A DNA stretch of 64,000 nt. Source: Sphingomonas montana. Its GTDB lineage: Bacteria; Pseudomonadota; Alphaproteobacteria; Sphingomonadales; Sphingomonadaceae. Below are positions 9,235 through 18,183 of the stretch, piece after piece. A program made the position numbers and the translations under genes. The notes under the pieces are model-generated. The model searched no databases. It saw only the letters and a list, made by a program, of their open reading frames with translations, and was not told the DNA's origin. The stretch lies in the NCBI RefSeq assembly GCF_001956315.1, contig NZ_MOLY01000037.1, forward strand, positions 62,001-126,000, in the 5' to 3' direction. The stretch's first letter is position 1; every line of letters starts with the position of its first letter.

Positions 9235-9678
9235 TCAGCCCTGCTGCCCCGTAATCCGCGCGATCTCGCGCGCCACCAGCGTCTCGACCACTTCGGGCAA
9301 GCGCGCGTCGAGCCATTCCTTCAGCATCGGGCGCAGCATTTCGCGTACCATGCCTTCCAGCGTGATTTCGGTCGGTGCAGGCGACGGGGCGGGCGCCGCG
9401 ACGGTCCGCATCATCAGCGCGGACAGCACGTCGAGCGACTGCTTGCTCGCCCCCGCCACGTCGGGCGATATCAGCGGCGGGGCGGGCTCGGTCAGTTCCA
9501 GCACGTCGGTCGGTGGCGCAGGCGGCACCGGCGCCGGCGTCTCCACTGGCGGCGCGACGGCGTCGGCGACCGGCCGGCGCGGACGCGGCGCGACCACGCT
9601 CGCGCCGTCGTCGGCGATGATGCGTTTGATGGAAGCCAGTATATCTTCCATTGACGATTCCTGACGTACGTCCCCCAT
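9235..9678 (-). CDS. popZ: Polar organizing protein PopZ (DUF2497 family)
   Basis: A 147-residue acidic protein with the PopZ layout: a short N-terminal helix (SMEDILASIKRIIADD), a Pro/Ala-rich low-complexity middle, and a conserved C-terminal oligomerisation block (MVREMLRPMLKEWLDARLPE, then VETLVAREIARI). In Caulobacter, PopZ forms a polar scaffold that anchors the chromosome origin and cell-cycle proteins. The linker here is short, as in other sphingomonads. It lies between tolC and valS on the same strand. Confidence 0.88.
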   Translation of the reverse strand: MGDVRQESSMEDILASIKRIIADDGASVVAPRPRRPVADAVAPPVETPAPVPPAPPTDVLELTEPAPPLISPDVAGASKQSLDVLSALMMRTVAAPAPSPAPTEITLEGMVREMLRPMLKEWLDARLPEVVETLVAREIARITGQQG

Positions 9679-9692
9679 CCGCCCGCTATTCC

Positions 9693-11300
9693 CTATTTCG
9701 CCGGCGGTGTCACCGGATTTACCGCCCCGGCGCGCGGCATGTTACCCGGTATGTCACGCGATGCCGCCGGCACCGCGGGGCCGTAGACCGTTTGCGGCAG
9801 GACGACGGTCGTCGGCGACGGCAGGCCCGCGGTCGACGCCGCCACCGGAACCGGGGCCGGATCGTCGCGCCAGTCGCTCAACGAATTGCGCACCCGCCGA
9901 TAATTCACCGTCGGATCATAAAGTGGCCCGCCGTCCAGCCCCAGGTCGCGCGCCTCCGCCCGGCCCAGTGCCGCAAGCAGCGCGAATCCGGCGACATACG
10001 CATCGCGCCGCGCCGTCACCAGCTGCACCCGCACGTTCAGCAATTCCTGTTCGGCGTTCAGCACGTCCAGCACGTTGCGCGTGCCCACGCTGTTTTCCGC
10101 ACGCACGCCTTCCAGCGCCAGTTCGCTGGCCGACACCGCCCGTTCGGACGACGCGATCACGCCGAGTGCCGCGGAATAAAGCGAATAGGTCGCGCGCGAA
10201 TCAGCCACCACCGATCGTTCGACCAACGCGATCTGCTCGATCGCCTGGCTGGACCGTGCCTGCGCCTGTCGCACGCGCGCCGCCGGCAACCCGCCCTGGT
10301 ACAGCGGCAGGTTCGCACTCAGTCCGATCGTCGCGGTCTTCTGCGATTGCTGCGCGCTTTCGACGATGGTGCCGGGCTGTGTCGGATCGCCCGTTCCGCC
10401 GCCCGGATTGACCACCACCGATCCCGGCCGTGATCCGAGGAAGTTGGTATAATTGCCCTGTGCGAAGCCCGACAATGTCGGCAGGCGCGATGCCTGCGCG
10501 GTCCGGATATCGAAATTCGCCGCCCGCGCCGCCGCCCGCGCGGCGATGAGGTCGGGGTTGTTCTCGATCGCCACGTCGGCTGCCGCATCCGCATTCGCCG
10601 GAAACAACGGCAGCGGCGGCGGCGGCTCAAGCGCGTCCGGCACCGCACCGATGATCCGCAGATAGTTTTCACGGCTCGAATCGAGCTGCGCCATCGCGGA
10701 CTGCAACTGGCTCTGCGCGATCGACAGCCGCGCCTGCGATTGCGCCACGTCGGTGCGGGTCAGGTCGCCGACCTCGAACCGGTCGCTCGACGCCTGGACG
10801 TTGGTCTCCAGCACGCGGACATTGCCGCGGTTCAGTTCTACGATCGCCAGGTCGCGGATGACGTCCATGTAACTGCCGACCGCCTGGACGAAGATGTTCG
10901 CCTCGGTCGACCGCAATTGCGCGCGGCCCGAATCGACGCGCGCGTCCGCCGCCCGGATCGAACTGCGCACGCCGCCGCCCTGGTACAGTGGCACGCTGAC
11001 GTTCAGCCCGGCATTGGCGGACCGCGCGGGCGAAAACGCCCCGCCGATCCCACGCTGCACGAATTCGCTGTACGACCCGGTGCCCGCCACCGTCGGCCGC
11101 CCCTGCGACAGCGCGATCGGCACATTCTCGTCGACCGCCCGCTGTCCGGCGCGTGCCCCGGTCAGCGTGGGGTTGCCGGTATAGGTACGGACCAGCGCCT
11201 CGCGCAGCGTCGCGCCGAACGTTGGGGCCGTCGGCAACGCCATCATGCCCGCAACCGCCCCTGCCGTCGCCAGCGCGATCGCCCTCGTCCCCGCCATCAT
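9693..11300 (-). CDS. tolC: TolC family outer-membrane efflux protein
   Basis: A 535-residue outer-membrane factor with an N-terminal signal peptide (about residues 1-30, ending near TFGA). Two homologous halves are visible, each with coiled-coil helices (for example RAQLRSTEANIFVQAVGSYM). This is the TolC trimer architecture that exports drugs or proteins with inner-membrane pumps. The C-terminal tail is Pro/Ala-rich. No pump or adaptor gene is adjacent, so it is probably the general housekeeping TolC. The two Met codons at 11300 and 11297 are alternative starts. Confidence 0.93.
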   Translation of the reverse strand: MMAGTRAIALATAGAVAGMMALPTAPTFGATLREALVRTYTGNPTLTGARAGQRAVDENVPIALSQGRPTVAGTGSYSEFVQRGIGGAFSPARSANAGLNVSVPLYQGGGVRSSIRAADARVDSGRAQLRSTEANIFVQAVGSYMDVIRDLAIVELNRGNVRVLETNVQASSDRFEVGDLTRTDVAQSQARLSIAQSQLQSAMAQLDSSRENYLRIIGAVPDALEPPPPLPLFPANADAAADVAIENNPDLIAARAAARAANFDIRTAQASRLPTLSGFAQGNYTNFLGSRPGSVVVNPGGGTGDPTQPGTIVESAQQSQKTATIGLSANLPLYQGGLPAARVRQAQARSSQAIEQIALVERSVVADSRATYSLYSAALGVIASSERAVSASELALEGVRAENSVGTRNVLDVLNAEQELLNVRVQLVTARRDAYVAGFALLAALGRAEARDLGLDGGPLYDPTVNYRRVRNSLSDWRDDPAPVPVAASTAGLPSPTTVVLPQTVYGPAVPAASRDIPGNMPRAGAVNPVTPPAK

Positions 11301-11325
11301 GCCCGTGTCGCCCCCGCTCTATGCT

Positions 11326-11964
11326 TCAGAATGTGAAGGTCGGTGGTGCGGCGAACCCGGGCAGTATGACCGCCTCGGCATCCGCCACCGTCACCAGCCC
11401 GAAACCATTGCCCGCCCGCCGGCCGATCGCCAGCCGCGTCACGCCGCGTTCGACCAGCCCGGTCGCCAGCCGCCCACCGTCGACCAGCTGTTCGCTGACC
11501 GCCGCGGGCACCGCCTCGACCGCGCCGTCGATCACGATCAGATCATATGGCCCGCCCGCGGCCCAGCCGGCCGCCAGCGGCCCGGACACGAATGTCACGC
11601 CGTCCGTCGCGACCGGTGTCAGTGCGGCATCCTCCTCCAGCGCGGTCACCGACGCGACCAGCGGCGCCAGCACCGCGGCGGCATAGCCGGTGGCCGATCC
11701 GATCACGAGCACGCGGTCCGTCGCGGTCGGGCGCGCTTCCGAAATCAGCCGCGCGGTCGCCAGCGGCGCATTCAGCCAGCGTCCGCCGCCCAGCGGCACC
11801 GGCCGGTCGATATAGGCCGCCACCCGCGCCGCTTCGGGCACGAACCGCTCGCGCGGTACTTCGGACAGCACCGTCAGCAGCCGCGGCTCGCTGATCGTGT
11901 TGGGGCGCAACTGGCTGTCCACCATGGCGCGTCGCATCTGGTCATAATCTGGATGGGTCACGGA
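11326..11964 (-). CDS. pcm: Protein-L-isoaspartate O-methyltransferase family protein
   Basis: A 212-residue SAM-dependent methyltransferase. The N-terminal block MRRAMVDSQLRPN is typical of the alphaproteobacterial Pcm group encoded next to tolC. The SAM motif region reads DRVLVIGSATGYAAAVLAPL. Pcm repairs isoaspartyl residues in aged proteins; some members of this branch have diverged active sites, so repair activity is inferred. A GTG start at 11964 (VTHPDYDQ) is chosen because GAGG lies just upstream; the open frame extends to 12000. It is 25 bp upstream of tolC, so the two are probably co-transcribed. Confidence 0.85.
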   Translation of the reverse strand, partial: SVTHPDYDQMRRAMVDSQLRPNTISEPRLLTVLSEVPRERFVPEAARVAAYIDRPVPLGGGRWLNAPLATARLISEARPTATDRVLVIGSATGYAAAVLAPLVASVTALEEDAALTPVATDGVTFVSGPLAAGWAAGGPYDLIVIDGAVEAVPAAVSEQLVDGGRLATGLVERGVTRLAIGRRAGNGFGLVTVADAEAVILPGFAAPPTFTF

Positions 11965-12233
11965 AAGCCTCGTCGCACGACTGTATTGAATAGGCAACAC
12001 AGCTGGCCGCCCGTTCGTCGTCTATCCTGTCGCTTTCGTCGCGCCAAGCGCGAAGCGTGGGCACGGCGTCCAGCCCGGCGCGTGACGTTCATACAGATTG
12101 CGCATCGCCGACTTGCCAAGTGCGACGATCTGGACCTGACATCGAACCAGACGGCATCCCGAGAATGCTCTGATCCGACCCATCGCGCGCCACGGCGCGG
12201 TCCGCCAGCGATCTCGACAGCTTGGGGGAAAGC

Positions 12234-12307
12234 TGGAGGCCCGACCGGGAATCGAACCCGGGTGCGAGGATTTGCAGTCCTCTACGTCACCACTCCGCCA
12301 TCGGGCC
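12234..12307 (-). tRNA. tRNA-Cys (GCA)
   Basis: Read on the minus strand it begins GGCCCGATGGCGGAGTGGT and ends TCGGGCCTCCA with an encoded CCA. The acceptor, D, anticodon and T arms all pair. The anticodon loop CTGCAAA places GCA at positions 34-36, and U73 is the expected discriminator base for Cys. Length is 74 nt. Confidence 0.95.
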
Positions 12308-12385
12308 GATCGCTGTGGAGGCGCGCATCTGCAAGGGTTTCGCGTCAGGGTCAACCCGAACTTCGCAGCACCCCCGCAAAAACGG

Positions 12386-12646
12386 TCAATCCAGCGCCTC
12401 CAGCAGGATCCGCTTCACGCGGACCCCCAGCACGGTCAACCGCCACGCATTTTCCGACTTTGCCCGCCGTTCGATCAGCCCGCGCGCATCGCGGATCGCC
12501 AGCATCCGCTTGGCGGTGCGGTGATCGTCGGCACTCTCCCATCCGTCAGACAGCGCCAGCACGACGCGGCGCTGCGCCACGCCCAGTTCGGCTGCGACCA
12601 GCATCGCTTCCTCGTCGCCGTCGTCCTGATCGTTCTGGTCGTGCAT
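12386..12646 (-). CDS. Small hypothetical protein with winged-helix-like C-terminus
   Basis: An 86-residue protein with an acidic N-terminus (MHDQNDQDDGDEEAM) and a basic helical remainder (TAKRMLAIRDARGLIERRAK, then a VLGVRVKRILLEAL tail). The helix-turn-helix and wing-like spacing resembles MarR-type small regulators, but no family is certain. The ATG at 12646 is preferred: the longer open frame upstream would read through tRNA-Val. The gene is enclosed by tRNA-Val upstream and tRNA-Cys downstream on the same strand, so it may be processed from a shared transcript. Confidence 0.6.
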   Translation of the reverse strand: MHDQNDQDDGDEEAMLVAAELGVAQRRVVLALSDGWESADDHRTAKRMLAIRDARGLIERRAKSENAWRLTVLGVRVKRILLEALD

Positions 12647-12719
12647 GTCGGCTCGCCTCACCCCCGGCTGCCCTGCCGCCCGGCGCTCGAGGGGCCGGCA
12701 CGGTCGGGACGAATACGGC

Positions 12720-12795
12720 TGGTGGGCGGTGACGGGTTCGAACCGCCGACATCCTGCGTGTAAAGCAGGCGCTCTACCGGCTGAGCTAACCGCCC
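12720..12795 (-). tRNA. tRNA-Val (UAC)
   Basis: On the minus strand it begins GGGCGGTTAGCTCAG and ends ACCGCCCACCA with encoded CCA. The anticodon loop TTTACAC gives UAC, which reads valine codons. All four arms pair and the length is 76 nt. Confidence 0.95.
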
Positions 12796-12853
12796 GCCGC
12801 AGCGCGGTCGTTGCCACCGTCGGCGCGTCACTGCAAGCCCCAAGCGTCGCTTC

Positions 12854-13771
12854 TCAGGCCGCGTCGCGCAGCTGCACCGCCCGGACATAGGCGCTCATCG
12901 CGTCTGCCGTGGCCGGCGACAGCGTGATGAACACCCGCCGTCCGTCCTGATTGTCCGGCGTGCGGATCAACAGGCCACGCTGCGTCAGCGCCTGGATCCA
13001 GCGCAGCGCCGCCGTCGCCGGCACCGCCGCCGCGATGCACAGGCTCGACACCGCGACCGGGTTTCCCTCCAGCCGCGCCGCCGCCAGATCCAGCAAGATG
13101 TCCCACGCCGGATCGGAAAACAGCCCGTCGCCCAGATACAGGTCGCGCAGCCTGCGCCGCCGCAGGATCCGCCGGAACGCGTCGGCATCCACCGCCACCG
13201 CCTCGCTGTCCGCCGGCGCGACGTTCGCTGCCGGGCCGATGCTGGCCTGCGGCGAAGGCGACGTGGCCATTCCCGGATCCACCGCCGCGACCAGCCGGTC
13301 CGCGATCCGCGACAGTTCCGTGCTGATCGTGCGCAGCTGTTCCTCGCGGCCCGGCGTTTCCTCGCGCAGCCGGCAGGCACTTGCCGCCAGCGCCATCTCG
13401 ATCGCGGCCAGCCGGTCGCCCGCCCGCCCGGCACACAGCAACCCGACCGGCGCATCGCCCAGCGCGGCATCGGTGACGTCGATCAGCTCGGGGCGGATCG
13501 CGACGACCGTCGCCTGCCCGCCACGCGCGCGACCCGCGGCACGCGCCAGCAGCGCGTCATAGACGACACCGGGGTCCGCATCGACCTCGATGAACAGCAG
13601 GTCGGCCGCGAACGCGCGATCTTCCGCCGCCGCGGCTTCCGCCACCGTCCAGTCGGCGGACAGCGTCAGCCCGGCGTCGCGCGCCGTCGCGGCCCCGCGC
13701 GCCCTGGCGGACGGTCCGTCCGACACCAGCACCATCGTCCGCCGGGCCGGCGACGCACCATATTCCATCAT
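12854..13771 (-). CDS. Winged-helix protein with receiver-like N-terminal domain
   Basis: A 305-residue protein. The first ~130 residues look like a degenerate CheY-type receiver (MVLVSDGP at strand 1, DLLFIEVDADP at strand 3, ATVVAIRP at strand 4), with no clear phospho-acceptor Asp or conserved Lys. The last ~110 residues form a MarR-like winged helix (DPAWDILLDLAAARLEG, then CIAAAVPATAALRWIQ, then DNQDGRRVFITLS as wing). It may be a DNA-binding regulator whose input is not phosphorylation. It lies 15 bp downstream of a membrane protein gene at the end of the pnt run. Confidence 0.65.
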   Translation of the reverse strand: MMEYGASPARRTMVLVSDGPSARARGAATARDAGLTLSADWTVAEAAAAEDRAFAADLLFIEVDADPGVVYDALLARAAGRARGGQATVVAIRPELIDVTDAALGDAPVGLLCAGRAGDRLAAIEMALAASACRLREETPGREEQLRTISTELSRIADRLVAAVDPGMATSPSPQASIGPAANVAPADSEAVAVDADAFRRILRRRRLRDLYLGDGLFSDPAWDILLDLAAARLEGNPVAVSSLCIAAAVPATAALRWIQALTQRGLLIRTPDNQDGRRVFITLSPATADAMSAYVRAVQLRDAA

Positions 13772-13785
13772 AGATTCCCGTTAGG

Positions 13786-14724
13786 TTATACCGGATCGGC
13801 AGGCAGCGATGCCGGCCTCGCCCCGTCCGCCTGGATCGCCAGCAGCAGTTCGGCGGCCATACCACCCTGCAACGCCATCGCCACCCCATTCCCCAGCCCG
13901 CCCAGCAACAGATTGACGATCAGCGTCGCCGGCGCGGGATGCATCAATTGCGCCAGCCGCGTCGCCATCGCCCGTTGCACCGCCGCCGGATCGCCGGCCG
14001 CCGGCATCATCGTGCCCATGTCGCCGATCTGGACCGCGATCGCGGGCATCAGCGCCACCATCGCCATCAGGCCGAGCAGGACATAACCGAGCAGCAGGAA
14101 CCAGAACCGCCCCCTGCCCAGCCGCCATGCATCGCGGATCGCGATCCGCCCGCGCTGCACCGTCAACGGCACCGCCAGCGACAGCCGCACCCAGCAATAG
14201 AGCGCGCAGAACGGCGCCGCGACGATCAGCGCGCCGCCCATCACCACCGCGGCCGCCAAGGTCACCCCGCCCAGCGTCGCATTCGCCGCGCCGATCAGTC
14301 CCGCCAGCAGGATGATCGTCACGACCAGCGCCAGGTAGATCCCGAACCCCAGCAGCAGCATGACCGCCAGCACGCGCAATTCGGTCCCGCCGAACCGCAA
14401 CCACGCCGGCCTGGACTGATACGGCTGCAACACGCTCCGCATCGCCGCCACCACGATCGCGACGCACAGCAAGCTCGTCAGGACACCGATCGCCCCCAGG
14501 CCGGCCAGCACGCCCGGCTGGAACCCGCCCGATGCTCCCGCCATCACGGCCGCCTGCCGCGCCATCAACGGCAACAGGAGGATGCTCGACAGCACGCCCA
14601 GTCCTGCCATCATGGCGCACCAGATCAGCACCGGCCGCCATTCGCGTCGCAACCCGGCGAGCGTCCGTTCGATGACCGTCCCGATATCCGCGTCCGCACC
14701 GGGCGCGCCGACGCGGTTGGTCAA
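13786..14724 (-). CDS. Polytopic inner-membrane protein of unknown function
   Basis: A 312-residue protein with about six hydrophobic segments (for example VLIWCAMMAGLGVLSSILLL, then GVLTSLLCVAIVVAAM and FWFLLLGYVLLGLMAMVALM) and no recognised catalytic motif. The general look is that of glycerophosphodiester phosphodiesterase-type membrane domains, but this is weak. The only in-frame start near the beginning is a TTG whose TG is shared with the pntB stop (TTGA), which suggests translational coupling. Confidence 0.6.
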   Translation of the reverse strand: MTNRVGAPGADADIGTVIERTLAGLRREWRPVLIWCAMMAGLGVLSSILLLPLMARQAAVMAGASGGFQPGVLAGLGAIGVLTSLLCVAIVVAAMRSVLQPYQSRPAWLRFGGTELRVLAVMLLLGFGIYLALVVTIILLAGLIGAANATLGGVTLAAAVVMGGALIVAAPFCALYCWVRLSLAVPLTVQRGRIAIRDAWRLGRGRFWFLLLGYVLLGLMAMVALMPAIAVQIGDMGTMMPAAGDPAAVQRAMATRLAQLMHPAPATLIVNLLLGGLGNGVAMALQGGMAAELLLAIQADGARPASLPADPV

Positions 14725-16196
14725 TGCGCCATCGCCTTCACGATATCGTCGACCATCTTCTTGGCATCGGCCAGCAGCATCATGGTATTGTCCATGTAGA
14801 ATACGCTGTTGTCGACGCCGGCATAACCGACCCCGCCCATCGATCGCTTCACGAACAACACCGTCTTGGCCTTTTCCACGTCCAGCACCGGCATGCCGTA
14901 GATCGGCGAGGTCTTGTCCGTCTTGGCCGCCGGGTTGGTCACGTCGTTCGCACCGATCACGAACGCCACGTCGGTCTGCGCGAACTCGCCGTTGATGTCC
15001 TCCAGCTCGAACACATCGTCATAGGGCACGTTGGCTTCGGCCAGCAGGACGTTCATATGCCCCGGCATGCGGCCCGCGACGGGGTGGATCGCATATTTGA
15101 CACGCACGCCTTCCTTCTTCAGCAGATCGCCCATCTCGCGCAGCGCATGCTGCGCCTGCGCCACGGCCATGCCGTAGCCGGGAACGATGATGACCTGTTC
15201 GGCCTGCTGCATCAGGAACGCCGCATCCTCGGCCGATCCGCGCTTCCACGGCCGGTCGGTCGCCGCGGCCGCCGACCCCGCCGCCGCATCGCCGCCGAAC
15301 CCGCCGGCGATCACGCTGATGAAGCTGCGGTTCATCGCGCGGCACATGATGTAGCTCAGGATCGCGCCGGACGATCCGACCAGCGCGCCGGTGATGATCA
15401 TCGCGGTGTTGCCCAGCGTGAACCCCATCGCCGCCGCCGCCCAGCCGGAATAGCTGTTCAGCATCGACACCACCACCGGCATGTCCGCCCCGCCGATCGG
15501 CACGATCAGCAGGAAGCCGATGACGAAACTGAGTGCGGTGATCGTCCAGAACACCCAGGCCGACTGGTCGATCGTGAAATAGCCGACCAGCCCGACGATC
15601 GCCGCCAGCAACGACAGGTTGATGACGTGCCGGCCCGGCAGCATGATCGGCTTGCCCGACATCTTGCCCGCCAGTTTCAAGAACGCGATGATCGACCCGG
15701 AGAAAGTGATCGCGCCGATCGCGACGCCCAGCCCCATCTCGATCCGGCTGGCGGGAGGGATGAACGTCTGAACCATCCCGCCGGCATAGGTCGTGCCGTC
15801 CGGCATCGTGTAGGCGATACCTGTCCGCACCACCTCCGCGATCCCGAACGCCACCGGGTTCAGATACGCCGCGGCCGCCACCAGCACCGCGGCCAGCCCG
15901 ACCAGCGAATGGAACCCCGCCACCAGCTGCGGCATGTCCGTCATCGCGATCTTCTTCGCGGTGAACAGGCCGATGCCGCCGCCGATCGCGATCGCGATCA
16001 GGATCTCGGGCAAGCTCGCCACGTCGTGCGTCAACAGCGTCGTCGCCACCGCCACGCCCATGCCGAAAATGCCCAGCCGGTTGCCGCGCCGCGCCGTGGC
16101 CGGGCTGGAAAGCCCGCGCAGCGCCAGGATGAAACACACCCCCGCCACCAGATAGGCGATACCGACCCAGGCCGGCATATCGATCGCTTCATGCAT
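14721..16196 (-). CDS. pntB: NAD(P) transhydrogenase subunit beta
   Basis: A 491-residue protein with an N-terminal membrane region of many helices (dII) and a C-terminal NADP(H)-binding domain (dIII), marked by IIVPGYGMAVAQAQHALREM and by VAFVIGANDVTNPAAKTDKT. With the alpha subunits it transfers hydride from NADH to NADP+ using the proton gradient. The ATG at 16196 (MHEAIDMPAW) is chosen; the extension further upstream overlaps pntA2 and is not protein-like. The pntA2 gene ends 26 bp upstream. Confidence 0.95.
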   Translation of the reverse strand: MHEAIDMPAWVGIAYLVAGVCFILALRGLSSPATARRGNRLGIFGMGVAVATTLLTHDVASLPEILIAIAIGGGIGLFTAKKIAMTDMPQLVAGFHSLVGLAAVLVAAAAYLNPVAFGIAEVVRTGIAYTMPDGTTYAGGMVQTFIPPASRIEMGLGVAIGAITFSGSIIAFLKLAGKMSGKPIMLPGRHVINLSLLAAIVGLVGYFTIDQSAWVFWTITALSFVIGFLLIVPIGGADMPVVVSMLNSYSGWAAAAMGFTLGNTAMIITGALVGSSGAILSYIMCRAMNRSFISVIAGGFGGDAAAGSAAAATDRPWKRGSAEDAAFLMQQAEQVIIVPGYGMAVAQAQHALREMGDLLKKEGVRVKYAIHPVAGRMPGHMNVLLAEANVPYDDVFELEDINGEFAQTDVAFVIGANDVTNPAAKTDKTSPIYGMPVLDVEKAKTVLFVKRSMGGVGYAGVDNSVFYMDNTMMLLADAKKMVDDIVKAMAH

Positions 16197-16222
16197 GTTC
16201 AGTCCCCCCAGCGGTCCGGCGC

Positions 16223-16504
16223 TCAGCGCTCTTTCTTGCGGTACATCGCCAGCATCCGTTCGGTGACCGCGAAGCCGCCGAAGATGTTGATGCTGGCCAG
16301 CACCACCGCGAACAGGCCCAGCCATTTGGACGACACCGATCCGCCCGCGGCCGCCGCGACGAGCGCGCCGACGATGATGACGCTCGAAATCGCGTTGGTC
16401 ACCGCCATCAACGGCGTGTGCAGCGCGGGCGTCACCGACCAGACGACATAATAGCCGACGAAACACGCCATGACGAAGATCGACAGGATCGCGATGAAAC
16501 TCAT
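16223..16504 (-). CDS. pntAB: NAD(P) transhydrogenase subunit alpha part 2
   Basis: A 93-residue membrane protein with three hydrophobic segments, corresponding to the membrane portion of the alpha subunit in organisms with a split pntA. The conserved [20 protein letters not shown] segment is diagnostic. Its ATG overlaps the TGA stop of the preceding PH-domain gene (ATGA), so those two are translationally coupled. Confidence 0.93.
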   Translation of the reverse strand: MSFIAILSIFVMACFVGYYVVWSVTPALHTPLMAVTNAISSVIIVGALVAAAAGGSVSSKWLGLFAVVLASINIFGGFAVTERMLAMYRKKER

Positions 16505-16866
16505 GCGCGCAGCACCTTTTCTGCCAGCAACCGCTGGATCGCCACAGTGTCGCTGTTCCGGCTGACCTTCATCGCAAGCGGCAGGGCAGCACTCGATACC
16601 CAGATTTTCAGGTCGGCATCCAGATCGAGCGACCCCGCCGTCTCGACGGAGAAGCGGACGATCGACCGGTACGGCACGCTCTGCACATCCACCTTGCTGC
16701 CCGTGATGCCCTGCACGTCGACCAGGACGAACCGGTGCGTCGTGAAGAACGCCGTATCGCGGACCGTCTTGAATGCCTTCAGCACCGTCTCCCCTTCGAT
16801 CAGGATGGCGCCAAATTTTGCGGTGATCTCCCCCGGCGTGATCTCATGTGCGCTGAACAACCCCAT
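16501..16866 (-). CDS. Bacterial PH-domain protein embedded in the pnt operon
   Basis: A 121-residue soluble protein. The strand pattern [20 protein letters not shown], then [20 protein letters not shown], then [11 protein letters not shown], followed by a C-terminal helix, is that of bacterial pleckstrin-homology domains. The ATG at 16866 (MGLFSAHEI) is chosen because GAGGGGGG lies 6 nt upstream; the ATG two codons earlier would leave no spacing. It separates pntA1 from pntA2 and overlaps the latter by 4 bp, so it is made together with the transhydrogenase. Its role there is unknown. Confidence 0.8.
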   Translation of the reverse strand: MGLFSAHEITPGEITAKFGAILIEGETVLKAFKTVRDTAFFTTHRFVLVDVQGITGSKVDVQSVPYRSIVRFSVETAGSLDLDADLKIWVSSAALPLAMKVSRNSDTVAIQRLLAEKVLRA

Positions 16867-16902
16867 CTGCATCCCCCCTCTTGCTATTGCCGCCCCCGGA
16901 CG

Positions 16903-16998
16903 GTCGTCCCGGCGGACGCCGGTATCCATTTTTAGAGCGCGTTCGACCTAGCCTGACGCGGCGCGATACCGGACTCCGGCGTCCGCCGGGGTGACGAC
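16903..16998. repeat. Paired-hairpin repeat related to family A
   Basis: GTCGTCCCGGCGGACGCCGG-TATCC at the left faces GATACCGGACTCCGGCGTCC-GCCGGGGTGACGAC at the right. The mirrored layout matches the family A composites, with different hairpin cores. It lies between pntA1 and the PH-domain gene, inside the presumed operon. Confidence 0.6.
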
Positions 16999-17048
16999 GT
17001 GGAACGGTGCGGCGCGGCGTCCTGCCGGGCGACGGACCCGCACCCTGC

Positions 17049-18176
17049 TCATCCCAGCAGCCGCGGATGGACGACCGCGCCGCCGCGCGTCAGGCGCACC
17101 GCGTCGCCGATCTCGTCCCCGTCGGCCAGCACCGGCCGCCCCGCATCCTTGTCCCAGAACGCGGACAGAAAATTATACAGGTTGCGGGCGTAGAGGGCTG
17201 ACGCATCGGCGGCCAGTCGCGACGGTACGTTCCGGTGCCCGACGATCCGGACGCCGTGGCGCACCGCCACTTCGCCCGCCACCGCACCCTCGACATTGCC
17301 GCCCGCCTCCACCGCCAGATCGACGATGACGCTGCCCGGCCGCATCGTCGCGACCTGCGCATCGGATACCAGCCGCGGTGCCGGCCGTCCGGGGATCAGT
17401 GCGGTCGTGATGACGATGTCTTGCTTGGCGATATGGGCGGACACCAGTTCGGCCTGCCGCGCCTTGTACGCATCGGACATCTCGGTCGCGTAACCGCCGC
17501 TGCCCTCGCCCTCGATGCCGGCCACGTCCTCGACGAACACCGCCTTGGCACCCAGCGATTCGATCTGTTCACGCGTGGCGGACCGCACGTCCGTCGCCGA
17601 TACCTGCGCACCCAGCCGGCGCGCGGTGGCGATCGCCTGCAACCCCGCGACGCCGACGCCCATCACGAACACGCGCGCCGCCGAAATCGTGCCCGCCGCG
17701 GTCATCATCATGGGAAACGCCCGGCCATATTCGGCTGCCGCGTCCAGCACCGCCTTGTACCCGGCCAGGTTCGATTGCGACGACAGCACGTCCATCGATT
17801 GCGCGCGCGTGATGCGCGGCATGAATTCCATCGCCAGCGCCTCGAACCCGGCGGCGGCATATCCGTCGATCCGCGCGCGCGACGCAAAGGGGGCCAGCGT
17901 CGCCACGACCCAGGCGCCCGACGCGACACCGGCCAGCCCGTCCGGCGCGGGGCCCTGCACCGCCAGCACGATGTCGGCCGCCGCCAGCGTCGCCACCCGG
18001 TCGCCCACTGCGGCACCCGCCGCGGCATAACCGTCGTCCGCGATCGATGCACCCGCACCCGCGCCCGCCTCCACCGCGACGGTCGCGCCGAGCGCGATGA
18101 ACTTCCTGACCGTTTCGGGCGTCGCGGCGACGCGTGCCTCGCCCGCGGCCTCTTCCTTCAAGACCGCGATCTTCAT
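17049..18176 (-). CDS. pntAA: NAD(P) transhydrogenase subunit alpha part 1
   Basis: A 375-residue soluble NAD(H)-binding subunit (domain dI) related to alanine dehydrogenase. It starts with MKIAVLKEEAAGEARVAATP and contains the Rossmann segment RVFVMGVGVAGLQAIATARR. It works with pntA2 and pntB to make NADPH at the inner membrane. Its ATG follows the subunit IV stop by only 7 bp. The C-terminal residues fall within the standard length of the split subunit. Confidence 0.95.
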   Translation of the reverse strand: MKIAVLKEEAAGEARVAATPETVRKFIALGATVAVEAGAGAGASIADDGYAAAGAAVGDRVATLAAADIVLAVQGPAPDGLAGVASGAWVVATLAPFASRARIDGYAAAGFEALAMEFMPRITRAQSMDVLSSQSNLAGYKAVLDAAAEYGRAFPMMMTAAGTISAARVFVMGVGVAGLQAIATARRLGAQVSATDVRSATREQIESLGAKAVFVEDVAGIEGEGSGGYATEMSDAYKARQAELVSAHIAKQDIVITTALIPGRPAPRLVSDAQVATMRPGSVIVDLAVEAGGNVEGAVAGEVAVRHGVRIVGHRNVPSRLAADASALYARNLYNFLSAFWDKDAGRPVLADGDEIGDAVRLTRGGAVVHPRLLG

Positions 18177-18183
18177 GACCCGC

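Noticed and set aside
12022-12354. Open frame overlapping tRNA-Cys
   Set aside because: It would translate the tRNA; no ribosome-binding site or protein-like composition is seen.
12647-12817. N-terminal extension of the small gene between the tRNAs
   Set aside because: It reads through tRNA-Val, so the ATG at 12646 is taken.
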